A stretch of 64,000 nucleotides of DNA, taken from the NCBI RefSeq assembly GCF_019334805.1, contig NZ_CP079822.1, forward strand, positions 1,736,001 to 1,800,000, given 5' to 3'. Of the stretch, positions 25,901-35,401 are shown one piece after another. The position numbers and the translations under genes are program-made. The notes under the pieces are model-generated. The model searched no databases and was not told the DNA's origin. It was given only the letters and a program-made list of their open reading frames with translations. Position 1 is the stretch's first letter; the number at the start of each line of letters is the position of its first letter. Origin of the DNA: Rothia mucilaginosa (lineage in GTDB: Bacteria; Actinomycetota; Actinomycetes; Actinomycetales; Micrococcaceae).

Positions 25901-27202
25901 TTAGGAGATGTTTGAGGGATCCGTAGAAGTCACGGTCGCCTGCGCCTGCCCGGTCGCCGCACGCACCGTAATCTGCTCGCCCTCGCTCAGCGCCGAAGCA
26001 TCGCGCACAATAGCGCCCGCGGCATCCTGAACGATAGAGTAGCCGCGGTTGAGCGTCTGCGCAGGCGAAAGCGAACGCACCCGTGCCAACGTATGCGACA
26101 GAGTCGCCGACTCACGCTCCAGACGGTGCTGCACCGAACGGTGAGCGCGCTCGCGTAGCTGGCTCAGCTCCTCCACACGCATGAGCAGGGAGGACTCCGG
26201 ATGGGTGAGCACCGGGCGGCTACGCAGCTGCGCAATGTAGTTCATCTGCATGCCCACGTAGCCGAGCACCGCACGGTCCAGGCGGGCGCAGGCCTCGGTG
26301 ATGCGGGCGGTTTCCTCCGAAATATCGGGCACGATGCGCTTACCCGCATCGGTGGGGGTGGAGGCGCGCAGGTCAGCGACCGCATCGAGGATGGGGGAGT
26401 CCGCCTCGTGACCGATTGCCGAGACCACCGGGGTGGTGGCTGCCGCGACGGCGCGGATGAGCGTCTCCTCGGAGAAAGGCAGCAGGTCTTCGAAGGAGCC
26501 GCCGCCTCGGGCGATGACGATGACGTCCACCTCCGGGTGGGCGTCCAGCTCGGCGAGAGCCGCAATGACCTCAGCCGCCGCGCCCTCACCCTGCACGCGG
26601 GTATTGCGCACCTCGAAGACCACGCCGGGCCAGCGCAGGGAGGCGTTGCGGATGACGTCCTTCTCCGCGTCAGAATCGCGACCGGTAATCAGACCCACAC
26701 GGTTCGGTAGCATGGGCAGCGGCTTCTTCCGGGCGTCAGAGAACAGCCCCTCGGCGGCGAGAGCTTCACGCAGACGCTGCAGCTGCTCGTGCAGGTTGCC
26801 GGTGCCGACCGCGTACACTTCTTTGCCGATGAGGGAGAGCTTGCCGTTCTTCCACAGGCTCGGCTTGGCGCGGGTGACGATGCGAGCGCCTACGGTCACA
26901 TCGGCCGCCAGGCCGCTACCGGCACGCCCGAAGAGCGCGAGGGTGAAGGAGAAGTCTTCGTTGAGGTCTTTGAGCTCCATGAAGACGTTGCCGCCGCGGC
27001 CGTTGAGGGAGGCGACCTGTGCCTCCACCCAGAGCTCGGGAACCTTGTCTACGTAGTTTTTGAGGTTCTGCGCGAGCAGGGCGAGGGGCCAGGGGTTGGT
27101 GGCGGTGGTTTCCTGAGACTTCCCGGGAAGTTGCCGCTCGTGCACGGGCGGCACCACGAGTGCGGGTGCCGGCTGCGCTGCGGAGGGGTTGTAGAAGTTC
27201 AT
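25901..27202 (-). CDS. xseA: exodeoxyribonuclease VII large subunit
   Basis: A 433-residue catalytic subunit. An OB-like N-terminal domain (LWVEAQVASLNGRGGNVFMELKD) is followed by the nuclease domain (PNRVGLITGRDSDAEKD; DVIVIARGGGSFEDLLPFSE; PVVSAIGHEADSP) and a coiled-coil C-terminal half that holds XseB. ATG 27202 is preceded by GGGA and AGAGGG; in-frame codons further out lack a site. It converts long single-stranded DNA into acid-soluble oligonucleotides, with xseB next in the operon. Confidence 0.93.
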   Translation of the reverse strand: MNFYNPSAAQPAPALVVPPVHERQLPGKSQETTATNPWPLALLAQNLKNYVDKVPELWVEAQVASLNGRGGNVFMELKDLNEDFSFTLALFGRAGSGLAADVTVGARIVTRAKPSLWKNGKLSLIGKEVYAVGTGNLHEQLQRLREALAAEGLFSDARKKPLPMLPNRVGLITGRDSDAEKDVIRNASLRWPGVVFEVRNTRVQGEGAAAEVIAALAELDAHPEVDVIVIARGGGSFEDLLPFSEETLIRAVAAATTPVVSAIGHEADSPILDAVADLRASTPTDAGKRIVPDISEETARITEACARLDRAVLGYVGMQMNYIAQLRSRPVLTHPESSLLMRVEELSQLRERAHRSVQHRLERESATLSHTLARVRSLSPAQTLNRGYSIVQDAAGAIVRDASALSEGEQITVRAATGQAQATVTSTDPSNIS

Positions 27203-27358
27203 ACCCTCTATTGTCCCTGATTGGTTGGTTATGCGCCTGCCCACAGGTCAGCCGAGCGAATCGGGGTATCTTGCACGCAGTGCAGGTGGAACTTAGCTTC
27301 TGGCGCATTCGGCGGGTCTGAATCGGCTTTGAACAGTGTGAGCGGGTACCCTAGGCTC

Positions 27359-28582
27359 ATGCGCTCACCCGATCAGTCAGAAGACCAGAACAATGCCCTC
27401 AACACCGCCGCAGCTTCGTCTGCGGCGGGTACGGGCGCGCAAAACTACCCGGCGGATGCGACCCGAGACGTCGGCACCCGGATCACCCGCACGGATGGCT
27501 ACTACACGGACGGCCACTACACGGCGGATGAAGACACCACCCTGCTACAGCCCACCCGCACGCTCGGCCACGGGACAGCCCCCACCAAAGCTGAATTGCA
27601 GGCTGCCCCGGAGCCTCCCTTCGCGGCAGGTTTGCGCAGGTTCCTGACCGTTGTGCTGTGCGCCCTGGCCCTGGTGACCGGTCTGGGTGCAACCGCGGGT
27701 GCCTGGGTGAACTCAAAGCTCATGTCAGAGCGCGGTTTCTCACAGATTTCCTCCAACCTGGCGGAGGACTCGCAGCTTGCCTCGCGCATTGCGGACGGCG
27801 CGGTGGAAGACCTCATGAACTCCGAGGCTATGACAACCTTCCTCGACGGCACCAAAGAAAGCGGCTTATACTCCATTCTTGTAAAGCCGACACAAGACGG
27901 CATACGTTCCCTGCTCAACCGTTCCGCGGCTGAGCTGTCAAAAACTGAAGAATATCGAAGCCTCTGGAAGGAAATCGCCGAGGAAACTCGCCGCTACAAC
28001 CTTGAACACCAGGACGGTCCCGCCGTCATTGTGCTCACCCCCTTCTACCGTGCGCTGGATGCGAAGATCGGCTCTATCGGCTCCTTCGACCCGGACCTGA
28101 CGAAGCTCGGCCCTGAAACCCTCAATATTGACCGGGTGAAGGACGGCAACAGCCAGCAGGACCAGCAAGAGTGGTACCTGCACGCCGGCATTAACCGTGC
28201 CGCCGCGCTGGGCAAGTCCACCGTGCCGCTGACTATCATCTCGGTGCTGAGCCTACTGCTGGCTACGTTGCTGGCGCCCAGGCACCGCATCCTGGTTCCG
28301 GTGGTTACGGCTCTGCTCTACGCCCTGCTGGGATGGGGTGCCGCAGCCTGGTTAGGCGGCCAGAGCCCCGAATCCCTAGGAATTACCAGCCACAGCACCG
28401 CCGGAACGGCGCTGATTACCGGGGTATGGAATCAGCTCGCACCGTCACTGACCGGGCATCTGGAGGCGGCGGCAAGCTACGGGCTGGTCCTGGCAATCCT
28501 CGCCCTGCTGCTCGGTATCCTGATTCGCCTCACCGCCCTGGGCCGTAGCCCTGCGAGCGGTGCCACAGTCATCACACACTAA
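27359..28582 (+). CDS. hypothetical membrane protein, four segments and a large loop
   Basis: A 407-residue protein of no named family. The first 90 residues are polar and probably disordered. A membrane segment at about 95-117 is followed by a large soluble domain (about 118-285), and three further segments lie near 287-305, 308-330 and 372-393. The ATG has no Shine-Dalgarno site. It lies divergent from xseA and ends 27 bases before ispH. An envelope role is plausible but not shown. Confidence 0.6.
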   Translation: MRSPDQSEDQNNALNTAAASSAAGTGAQNYPADATRDVGTRITRTDGYYTDGHYTADEDTTLLQPTRTLGHGTAPTKAELQAAPEPPFAAGLRRFLTVVLCALALVTGLGATAGAWVNSKLMSERGFSQISSNLAEDSQLASRIADGAVEDLMNSEAMTTFLDGTKESGLYSILVKPTQDGIRSLLNRSAAELSKTEEYRSLWKEIAEETRRYNLEHQDGPAVIVLTPFYRALDAKIGSIGSFDPDLTKLGPETLNIDRVKDGNSQQDQQEWYLHAGINRAAALGKSTVPLTIISVLSLLLATLLAPRHRILVPVVTALLYALLGWGAAAWLGGQSPESLGITSHSTAGTALITGVWNQLAPSLTGHLEAAASYGLVLAILALLLGILIRLTALGRSPASGATVITH

Positions 28583-28609
28583 AAGTCCGAACAACGTAGG
28601 ATAGTAACC

Positions 28610-29695
28610 ATGTCCACTGAAACTATTGCCCTGGGCCTGCCGCCCGTACCCCGCGAGCGCCGCAGCCGCGCCGAGGTTGAAGCCGCCGCCCCCGTCAACG
28701 GTGAGAAGAAAGTCCTGCTCGCCACCCCGCGTGGTTACTGCGCAGGCGTTGACCGTGCCGTGATCGCTGTTGAGAAGGCGCTGGAGCACTACGGCGCGCC
28801 CGTCTACGTGCGTAAGCAGATTGTTCACAACCGCCACGTGGTGGAGACCTTGGAAAAGCAGGGCGCTATCTTCGTTGATGAAGTGGACGAAGTTCCCGAA
28901 GGTTCCGTGACCGTGTTCTCGGCGCACGGCGTGTCCCCGGCGGTGGTTTCCGCAGCTGGCGAGCGTTCCCTGAATACCATTGACGCGACCTGCCCGCTGG
29001 TGAACAAGGTACACCGCGAGGCTGTACGCTTCGCCAAGCAGGACTACGACATCCTGCTCATTGGCCACACCGGCCACGAAGAGGTCGAGGGTACCGCCGG
29101 TGAGGCGCCCGAGCACATCCAGATTGTGAACTCGCCCGACGAGGTGGATCAGGTGACCGTCCGCAACCCCGAGAAGGTCGTCTGGATTTCTCAGACCACC
29201 CTGTCCGTGGACGAAACCCTGGAAACCGTGGCGCGTCTGCGTGAGCGTTTCCCCTCCCTGCAGGATCCGCCCTCGGACGACATCTGCTACGCAACTTCCA
29301 ACCGCCAGGGCGCCATCAAGGAGATTGCTCCGCGCGCTGACCTGGTCATTGTGGTTGGTTCGGCGAACTCCTCGAACTCCGTGCGTCTGAAGGAAGTGGC
29401 ACTCGAATACGGTGCTAAGCGTGCCGAGCGTGTAGACTTCGCACACCAGGTGGACGAGTCCTGGTTCGAGGGCGTGGCGACCGTGGGCCTGACCTCCGGC
29501 GCGTCCGTGCCCGAGGTTCTGGTTCAGGAGGTGCTGGCTCTGCTCGCCGAGTACGGCTACAGCACCATCGAAGAGGTAGAGACCGCGAAGGAAGATATTC
29601 TCTTCTCCCTGCCGAAGGAACTGCGTTCCGCCCTCAAGAATGACGAGAACGTGGGCCGCCAGCTCGGTGGCCGCGGCGCTAAGCCCACTCGCTAA
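28610..29695 (+). CDS. ispH: 4-hydroxy-3-methylbut-2-enyl diphosphate reductase
   Basis: A 361-residue iron-sulfur enzyme, the last step of the MEP isoprenoid pathway. The three cluster cysteines are C44 ([12 protein letters not shown]), C128 ([14 protein letters not shown]) and C226 ([11 protein letters not shown]). The AHG motif (FSAHGVSP) and GHEEVEGT are present. It makes IPP and DMAPP using a [4Fe-4S] cluster. It follows the membrane protein by 27 bases and ends at a strong terminator. Confidence 0.95.
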   Translation: MSTETIALGLPPVPRERRSRAEVEAAAPVNGEKKVLLATPRGYCAGVDRAVIAVEKALEHYGAPVYVRKQIVHNRHVVETLEKQGAIFVDEVDEVPEGSVTVFSAHGVSPAVVSAAGERSLNTIDATCPLVNKVHREAVRFAKQDYDILLIGHTGHEEVEGTAGEAPEHIQIVNSPDEVDQVTVRNPEKVVWISQTTLSVDETLETVARLRERFPSLQDPPSDDICYATSNRQGAIKEIAPRADLVIVVGSANSSNSVRLKEVALEYGAKRAERVDFAHQVDESWFEGVATVGLTSGASVPEVLVQEVLALLAEYGYSTIEEVETAKEDILFSLPKELRSALKNDENVGRQLGGRGAKPTR

Positions 29696-29710
29696 ACTCT
29701 TATACTGATG

Positions 29711-29755
29711 ACCCCGTGTCCTCTTCCCGCTTTGGGGAGAAGACACGGGGTTTTT
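29711..29755 (+). terminator. terminator after ispH
   Basis: ACCCCGTGTC (29711-29720) pairs with GACACGGGGT (29742-29751), an inner TCTTCCC/GGGGAGA stem extends it, and TTTTT follows. Confidence 0.85.
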
Positions 29756-30016
29756 CGTGCCTGAGGATGCGCAGGTAGGTAGGTGCGCTTGTGTAGCTTC
29801 GCTTTCACGCTACGCGGGGGAGGAGGCTTGAGGGATGCACGGTTAGGGGCGCATGCGCAGCTTTGCGCTCACGCTACGCGGGGGAGTGCCCCCTCTGCGG
29901 CGCTGGGGCGCCTTGAGGACGGAGCCCCCGCTTCGCGCGATCGCCTCCGCTGCAGCTTCGTTGCCCAGGGCCTATTGCCCCGGAAATTACCGCGTCATAC
30001 CAGCCCCTCCGCGAAC

Positions 30017-30047
30017 TCATGACATTTGTCATGGGCAGGTCATGACA
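30017..30047 (+). promoter_or_regulatory. inverted-repeat operator upstream of the ABC/two-component operon
   Basis: CATGACATTTGTCATG (30018-30033) is a perfect 16-bp palindrome. A third half-site TCATGACA follows at 30040-30047. The -10 candidate TGTAAT/TAATAG (30079-30086) has no -35 partner and the ATG at 30091 would be near the transcription start. The spacing fits an activator-dependent promoter, plausibly bound by the LuxR-type regulator at 33429. Confidence 0.5.
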
Positions 30048-30090
30048 CTCTGTACCGCATCGGCGCAAAAACCGGCGGTGTAATAGAAAC

Positions 30091-31044
30091 ATGAACACCG
30101 CAGCACTTCAGAACAGCAAGCAAAACACCGCAGAAACCGTTATTTCTGCCCGCTCCCTCCGACAGGTTTTCTCCACCCGCGCGGCAGGCACCGTGGTCGC
30201 CGTCGACTCGATTGACCTGACCGTCAAGCGCGGCGAAATTATCGCACTGCTCGGCCCCAATGGTGCAGGCAAGACCACCCTCATCGACATGATTCTTGGT
30301 CTGACCCAGCCCAGTGGCGGCGAGTTGAGCGTCTTCGGTCGCAACGCTTCCGAGGCGGCACGCGCCGGTCTACTCGGTGCGGTGCAGCAGACCGGTGGCC
30401 TGCTCAAGGACCTGACGATTCGCGCCACGGTCGAGATGATTGCCGCCCTGTACCCCAAGCCCATTGACGTGGATGAGGTACTCGCCGGCGCCGACCTGAC
30501 CGAGATTGCTAAGCGTAAGGTTGGCAAGTGCTCGGGCGGTCAGCAGCAGCGTCTGCGTTACGCCCTGGCGACCATGCACTCGCCGGAACTGCTGATCCTG
30601 GACGAGCCGACCGCCGGTATGGACGTGAATGCGCGCCGCACCTTCTGGGAGCGTATGGAAGCCATCGCCGAGCGTGGAACGACCATTCTTTTTGCGACGC
30701 ACTACCTGGAAGAAGCACAGAACTTCGCCCAGCGCATCGTGCTCATGGAATCCGGCTCCATCATCGCTGACGGCTCCTCCGACGAGATTCGTGCCCTGAC
30801 CGGCCACCGCCACCTTTCCTTCCTCGCACCCGCACCCATCACCGACCTGGACGTGCCGGTTGAGGTCACCGAAGAGTCCGGCGGGTACCGCCACCGCATC
30901 TCCGTGCTGGAGATTGAGCAGGTACTGCGCACTCTGCTGAACAACTACAGCATCAGCGACCTGGAGGTCACCAAGCCCTCCCTGGACGAGTCCTTCACCC
31001 TGCTGACCGAGCAGGCCGCCGCCTCCAAGGCATCCGACGCCTAA
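30091..31044 (+). CDS. ABC-2 exporter ATP-binding protein
   Basis: A 317-residue ABC ATPase. Walker A GPNGAGKTT (55-63), the signature KCSGGQQQRLR, Walker B LLILDEPTAGMD and the switch histidine ATHYLEEA are all present. A C-terminal accessory domain (about 245-317) is typical of drug/lipid exporters of this type. The next gene is its permease, and a kinase/regulator pair follows, so the set resembles sensor-linked efflux systems. The ATG has no ribosome site and may be leaderless. Confidence 0.9.
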   Translation: MNTAALQNSKQNTAETVISARSLRQVFSTRAAGTVVAVDSIDLTVKRGEIIALLGPNGAGKTTLIDMILGLTQPSGGELSVFGRNASEAARAGLLGAVQQTGGLLKDLTIRATVEMIAALYPKPIDVDEVLAGADLTEIAKRKVGKCSGGQQQRLRYALATMHSPELLILDEPTAGMDVNARRTFWERMEAIAERGTTILFATHYLEEAQNFAQRIVLMESGSIIADGSSDEIRALTGHRHLSFLAPAPITDLDVPVEVTEESGGYRHRISVLEIEQVLRTLLNNYSISDLEVTKPSLDESFTLLTEQAAASKASDA

Positions 31045-31113
31045 ACGCCGCACCACCTAAACACTGCACCGCCTCAACATCACACCGCCGCTACACACCT
31101 CAAGGAAAACAAC

Positions 31114-31875
31114 ATGCTCCGCTACGCACTCTACGACATCCGCGCTTCTATCCTCTCGACCGACCGTTTCTTCTTCGGCGTGGCACTGCCCATCGTCTTC
31201 TTCCTGCTCTTTGGCGCGATGCAGGATTACTCCTCCCAGCAGATGGGCGACGGCAACGTAGCGGCCTACGTCATGATTGGCATGGCGCTGTACGGTGCTG
31301 TGCAGAACACCGTGGCGATTAGCGGCAGCACCGTCACCGAGCTCTCCAGCGGCTGGAACCGCCAGCTGGCGCTGACCCCGCTGACCACCGGCAAGTACCT
31401 GGGCGCGAAGGCGCTGACCGCCCTGGTGATTTCTGCGGTGCCGGTGATTGCGGTGAACATTGTGGGCATGTTCACCGGTGTTGAAATCCCCGTGAACCAG
31501 CAGCTTGCAGCCGGCGCGCTGACGGTGCTGTGCGGTCTGGTGTTCGCCTTCTACGGCATCATGATGGGCCTGCTGATTCGTAACGAGAACGCCGTGTCCA
31601 TTGCGAACGGTCTGCTGGTGATTATGAGCTTCTTCGGTACCGTGTTCTCCCCGCTGAGCACCGACCTGCTGAAGTACGCCCGCTTCACTCCGCTGTACGG
31701 TGCCGCTGAGATTGCCCGCTACCCCTTCGCCGCAGGTCAGACCATTATTCTGGGTGGTGGTGAGGACTGGTTCGTCACCGAGCCGCTCTGGTACGCCGTG
31801 GTGAGCCTGGTCGTGTGGGCGGCGATTTTCCTGGGTGTTTCTGCCCTGCTGATGCGCCGCGCAACCCGCCGCTAA
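31114..31875 (+). CDS. ABC-2 type permease
   Basis: A 253-residue membrane protein with about six hydrophobic segments (near 22-40, 55-75, 105-125, 135-160, 165-185 and 225-247). It fits the ABC-2 exporter permease family and follows the ATPase gene by 69 bases. Two permease copies probably join two ATPases. The substrate cannot be read; drugs, lipids or antimicrobial peptides are usual for this group. Confidence 0.85.
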   Translation: MLRYALYDIRASILSTDRFFFGVALPIVFFLLFGAMQDYSSQQMGDGNVAAYVMIGMALYGAVQNTVAISGSTVTELSSGWNRQLALTPLTTGKYLGAKALTALVISAVPVIAVNIVGMFTGVEIPVNQQLAAGALTVLCGLVFAFYGIMMGLLIRNENAVSIANGLLVIMSFFGTVFSPLSTDLLKYARFTPLYGAAEIARYPFAAGQTIILGGGEDWFVTEPLWYAVVSLVVWAAIFLGVSALLMRRATRR

Positions 31876-32039
31876 ACGCTTCTTCCCGCCGCAGTCTTAC
31901 GGGTCCCGTAGTATCAGGGGCTCCCGAGGCTGCGGCGGAAGCCGTATCCACTCACACTGTTCCTACTAACACAGCCCCTACTGACACCGCCGCGCCGGTG
32001 GTATCTGCACCCGCGGCACCCGCACGTTAGGCTAGAACC

Positions 32040-33302
32040 ATGACCGAAACCCACACGCACCCGCAAAACGCTGACCAGGCCAACGCAGAAAACGAGGCGG
32101 CACCCTCCGCTGCGAAGCGCACCCTGGGTAAGCACCGCTTCCGCTTCCTCCACCGCGAACGCCGCGGCAACGTGAACTGGCTGGCACTGGGCTTCAGCGC
32201 CCCGTGGCTGGTGTTTCTGCTCATGCCGCTGGACAGCTTCCTCACCACCCCGGAGCTGGCGCCGGTGCGCTGGACCGGTGTGGCACTGGTGGTGCTGTTT
32301 GCGGTGGTGAACTGCTCAGCGTACGCGGTGCCGTGGCTGGTGCCGGTCACCTCCACGGTGCGTCGAAGCGTCATCTGGACGGCGCTGATGGCACTGCCGG
32401 TGGCTGGCCTGACGGCGCTGCGGCTGGAATCTGCGTATGTGGTGTTCTTGTCGTTCAGCATGTACTTTGTGGCGTTCTGGATTTTTGGCACAATCGCCCC
32501 GTACCGCCTGCGGTTTGGTGTAGCGGCGACGATTGCCCTGGCCTGCTGGCTAATCTTTATGGCGGGCATCGGTTTTGACGTCACCGCGCACGGCGGAATT
32601 GCCCTCTTTATCGGTGCGCCGATGGTGGGCATGCTGGGTTTCTCCTACCTGATTGAGCTCGGCGAACGTGCGGACGTAGCGCGTGCCTCCCTGGCGCTCT
32701 CTGAGGAGCGCGAGGAGATTGCCCGCGATGTGCACGACGTGCTGGGCCACTCCCTGACCGTCATCACCCTCAAAGCGGAGCTGGCGCAGCGCCTGCTGGA
32801 GATTGACCCCGCCCGCGCCGGTGCGGAGATGGAGGCGATCGCGCAGCTGTCCCGCGCATCCCTGGCGGAGGTTCGCTCAACCGTGACGCGCCTGCGTGTG
32901 CCCGACTTCTCGGGTGAGATTGAGGGTGCGGGCCGTGCCCTGCAGACCGCCGGTATTCGCGCCGAACTGCCGGAGGCTCAGAGTGCGCTCGCGGTGGCTG
33001 GCGTGAACGCGAAGCTGTTCTCCTGGGTTCTGCGTGAGGCAGTCACGAACATGGTGCGCCACTCGGGCGCGAACGCCGCGCGGGTGCGTCTGAGCGCAAC
33101 CGGTCTGGACATCCTCGATAACGGCGTGGGCGTGGGTGATGCACGCGGTAACGGTCTGACGGGTATGGCTCAGCGTGTGGCGGCGTCCGGCGGTAGCGTG
33201 GTGATTGAGGCGGCGCCCGAGCAGTGGCTGGTGGAGAACCCTGCCGGTGGGGTGGGCACGCGCATCCGTGTGAGCATGGACGGCGACACCTCGCTGCTGT
33301 AG
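32040..33302 (+). CDS. sensor histidine kinase, HisKA_3 (DesK/NarX-like)
   Basis: A 420-residue kinase. Five to six membrane segments (about 48-205) form the sensor. The dimerisation/phosphoacceptor segment follows, with His232 in EIARDVHDVLGHSLT, then the ATP-binding domain with the N-box EAVTNMVRHSGAN and the G-box LDNGVGVGDARGNGLTGM. It lies 164 bases after the permease. TAGGCT (32028-32033) is seven bases from ATG 32040 and could also give a leaderless transcript. Its partner is the regulator at 33429. Confidence 0.9.
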   Translation: MTETHTHPQNADQANAENEAAPSAAKRTLGKHRFRFLHRERRGNVNWLALGFSAPWLVFLLMPLDSFLTTPELAPVRWTGVALVVLFAVVNCSAYAVPWLVPVTSTVRRSVIWTALMALPVAGLTALRLESAYVVFLSFSMYFVAFWIFGTIAPYRLRFGVAATIALACWLIFMAGIGFDVTAHGGIALFIGAPMVGMLGFSYLIELGERADVARASLALSEEREEIARDVHDVLGHSLTVITLKAELAQRLLEIDPARAGAEMEAIAQLSRASLAEVRSTVTRLRVPDFSGEIEGAGRALQTAGIRAELPEAQSALAVAGVNAKLFSWVLREAVTNMVRHSGANAARVRLSATGLDILDNGVGVGDARGNGLTGMAQRVAASGGSVVIEAAPEQWLVENPAGGVGTRIRVSMDGDTSLL

Positions 33303-33428
33303 ATTGTGGAACATGGCGCCGCGCCCTGGACGGGGAAGCTATCCGCCCCTGTATGGTGGTGGTAGGCAACCGCTCACGGTTGTTCCGCCCGGTATTTTCT
33401 GTCCCGTATTCACCCCAGGGAGGCTCCC

Positions 33429-34061
33429 ATGATTCGTGTTCTGCTCGCTGACGATCAGCAGCTCATCCGTGAGGCTCTTGCCGCCCTGCTCGGCCTGGAG
33501 GTTGACCTGGAGATTGTGGGTCAGGTCGGTAGCGGTGATGAGGTATTGGGCGCTGTCGCCCTGTTGAAGCCGGACGTGGTGCTGTTGGACGTGCAGATGC
33601 CCGGTGCTTTGCTGTCTGATGGTATTGAGGCGGCTGCGGCGCTGCGTGATGCGGGTGCTTTGAGTGAGTCGGGTAAGCCGGTGCGTACGCTGATTGTGAC
33701 GACTTTTGGCCGCCCGGGCTATGTGCGCCGCGCCCTGGAGGCTGGTGCGAGTGGTTTTGTGGTGAAGGATACGGGTGCTCGCCAGTTGGCGGAGGCGATT
33801 CGTCGTGTGCATGCGGGGTTGCGTGTGGTGGATCCGTCGTTGGCGGCGGATTCTTTGGTGACGGGTGCTTCTCCGTTGACGGAGCGTGAGGCGCAGGTGC
33901 TGCGTGAGGCGGCGTCGGGTGGTACGGCTCAGCAGATTGCGGCGGCGTTGTTTTTGTCGGCGGGTACGGTGCGTAATTATTTGTCGGCGGCGATGGCGAA
34001 GACGGGTGCGTCGACTCGTCAGGATGCGGTGCGTATTGCCACGGAGAACGGCTGGCTCTAG
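33429..34061 (+). CDS. LuxR/NarL-family response regulator
   Basis: A 210-residue regulator. The receiver domain has the acidic pair D8-D9 and phosphoacceptor D54 (VVLLDVQMPG). The C-terminal helix-turn-helix is LTEREAQVLREAASGGTAQQ followed by AALFLSAGTVRNYLSAAM. It pairs with the upstream kinase and probably activates the ABC exporter operon through the palindrome at 30017-30047. An upstream GGGAGG lies seven bases from ATG 33429. The last 200 bases use G/T-ending codons more than the start of the gene. Confidence 0.9.
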   Translation: MIRVLLADDQQLIREALAALLGLEVDLEIVGQVGSGDEVLGAVALLKPDVVLLDVQMPGALLSDGIEAAAALRDAGALSESGKPVRTLIVTTFGRPGYVRRALEAGASGFVVKDTGARQLAEAIRRVHAGLRVVDPSLAADSLVTGASPLTEREAQVLREAASGGTAQQIAAALFLSAGTVRNYLSAAMAKTGASTRQDAVRIATENGWL

Positions 34062-34277
34062 CCCCCTGCTCTCATCAACACGGGCGGCTCCTGCCCGAAC
34101 ACGGTAGAATGGTAGTGTCTATGCCCGCAGGCGCCCCGCACCCGTTTCTTCCTGAGACCGCCGGTGCCGCGCTTGGAAGCGGGCACCATTTTCGCCCTGT
34201 GCCCGCCCGCACCCGCCGCATCACGTACGCGGCGCATCCTGAGCGTTTGGTGGGGTACATGATTCGAAGGAAAACTT

Positions 34278-35363
34278 GTGGCTCTAACTATCGGCATTGT
34301 TGGCCTGCCTAACGTGGGCAAGTCCACCCTGTTCAACGCTCTGACCGGCAACACTGTGCTGGCGGCTAACTACCCGTTCGCGACCATTGACCCGAACGTG
34401 GGCGTGGTGAGCCTGCCGGATGCGCGTCTGAACCGTCTGGCTGAGATTTTTGGTTCGGAGCGTATTCTGCCTGCGACTGTTTCGTTCGTTGATATTGCGG
34501 GTATTGTGAAGGGCGCTTCTGAGGGTGAGGGCCTGGGTAACAAGTTCCTCGCGAACATTCGTGAGGCGCACGCTATCGCCCAGGTGGTGCGTGCGTTTGA
34601 TGACCCGGACGTCATTCACGTGGACGGCAAGGTCGACCCCGCGTCCGATATGGAGACCATCAACACTGAGCTGATTCTGGCTGACCTGCAGACTCTGGAG
34701 AACGCTATTCCGCGTCTGGAGAAGGCTGTGAAGATTAAGAAGGGTGACGCCGCTCAGCTGGAGACCTACAAGGCTGCGCAGAAGATCCTGGAGGATGGTG
34801 ACACCATCATTTCGCGTGCGAAGGACGCGAAGCTGGAGCTGGCCCACCTGAAGGAGCTGAACCTGCTGACTGCTAAGCCGTTCATTTACGTGTTCAACGC
34901 GGATGAGGGCATTCTGGCGTCTGAGGAGAAGCAGCAGGAGCTGCGTGACATGGTGGCGCCGGCTGAGGCTGTGTTCTTGGATGCGAAGCTGGAGGCTGAT
35001 CTGGTGGAGCTGTCTGAGGAGGAGGCTCGCGAGATGCTGGAGATGAACGGTCAGGATGAGTCCGGCCTGGACCAGCTGGCTCGTGTGGGCTTCTCGACTC
35101 TGGGTTTGCAGACTTACCTGACTGCTGGCCCGAAGGAGGCTCGCGCGTGGACTATTTACAAGGGTGATACTGCGCCGCAGGCTGCTGGTGTGATTCACTC
35201 TGATTTTGAGCGTGGCTTCATTAAGGCTGAGGTTGTGTCGTTCAAGGACCTGGATGAGGCTGGCTCCATGGCGGAGGCGAAGGCTCGCGGTAAGGTCCGT
35301 ATGGAGGGCAAGGACTACATTATGCAGGACGGCGACGTGGTGGAGTTCCGCTTCAACGTCTAA
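34278..35363 (+). CDS. ychF: ribosome-binding ATPase YchF/EngD
   Basis: A 361-residue P-loop protein of the OBG/HflX-like group. It contains G1 GIVGLPNVGKST, G3 DIAGIVKGASEGEGLGNKF and a C-terminal TGS domain ending in [11 protein letters not shown]. YchF binds the 70S ribosome and hydrolyses ATP in preference to GTP. The start is GTG 34278 behind GAAGGAAAACTT. The gene is complete, but its last 203 bases recur at 37667-37869 and its last 32 at 39316-39347. The gene has no terminator of its own here; the methyltransferase gene begins 38 bases later. Confidence 0.95.
   Translation: MALTIGIVGLPNVGKSTLFNALTGNTVLAANYPFATIDPNVGVVSLPDARLNRLAEIFGSERILPATVSFVDIAGIVKGASEGEGLGNKFLANIREAHAIAQVVRAFDDPDVIHVDGKVDPASDMETINTELILADLQTLENAIPRLEKAVKIKKGDAAQLETYKAAQKILEDGDTIISRAKDAKLELAHLKELNLLTAKPFIYVFNADEGILASEEKQQELRDMVAPAEAVFLDAKLEADLVELSEEEAREMLEMNGQDESGLDQLARVGFSTLGLQTYLTAGPKEARAWTIYKGDTAPQAAGVIHSDFERGFIKAEVVSFKDLDEAGSMAEAKARGKVRMEGKDYIMQDGDVVEFRFNV
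35161..35363 (+). repeat. ychF 3'-end repeat, copy 1 (functional)
   Basis: The last 203 bases of ychF. Compared with 37667-37869 there are four mismatches, all at third codon positions and all synonymous. It marks the left edge of the inserted modules. Confidence 0.92.
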
Positions 35364-35401
35364 GCTACGTCGGTTCCAAATACCATAGGGGTAGAAGAAG
35401 A

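Larger units (their letters stand above)
29696..30090. other. intergenic region between ispH and the ABC exporter operon
   Basis: This 395-base gap contains the ispH terminator, a 38-bp imperfect direct repeat (29785-29822 and 29849-29886) and, at its right end, the inverted-repeat operator 30017-30047 described separately. No gene is seen. Confidence 0.6.

Noticed and set aside
29785-29886. 38-bp imperfect repeat as a mobile element end
   Set aside because: No inverted repeats or transposase; it looks like GC-rich intergenic filler.
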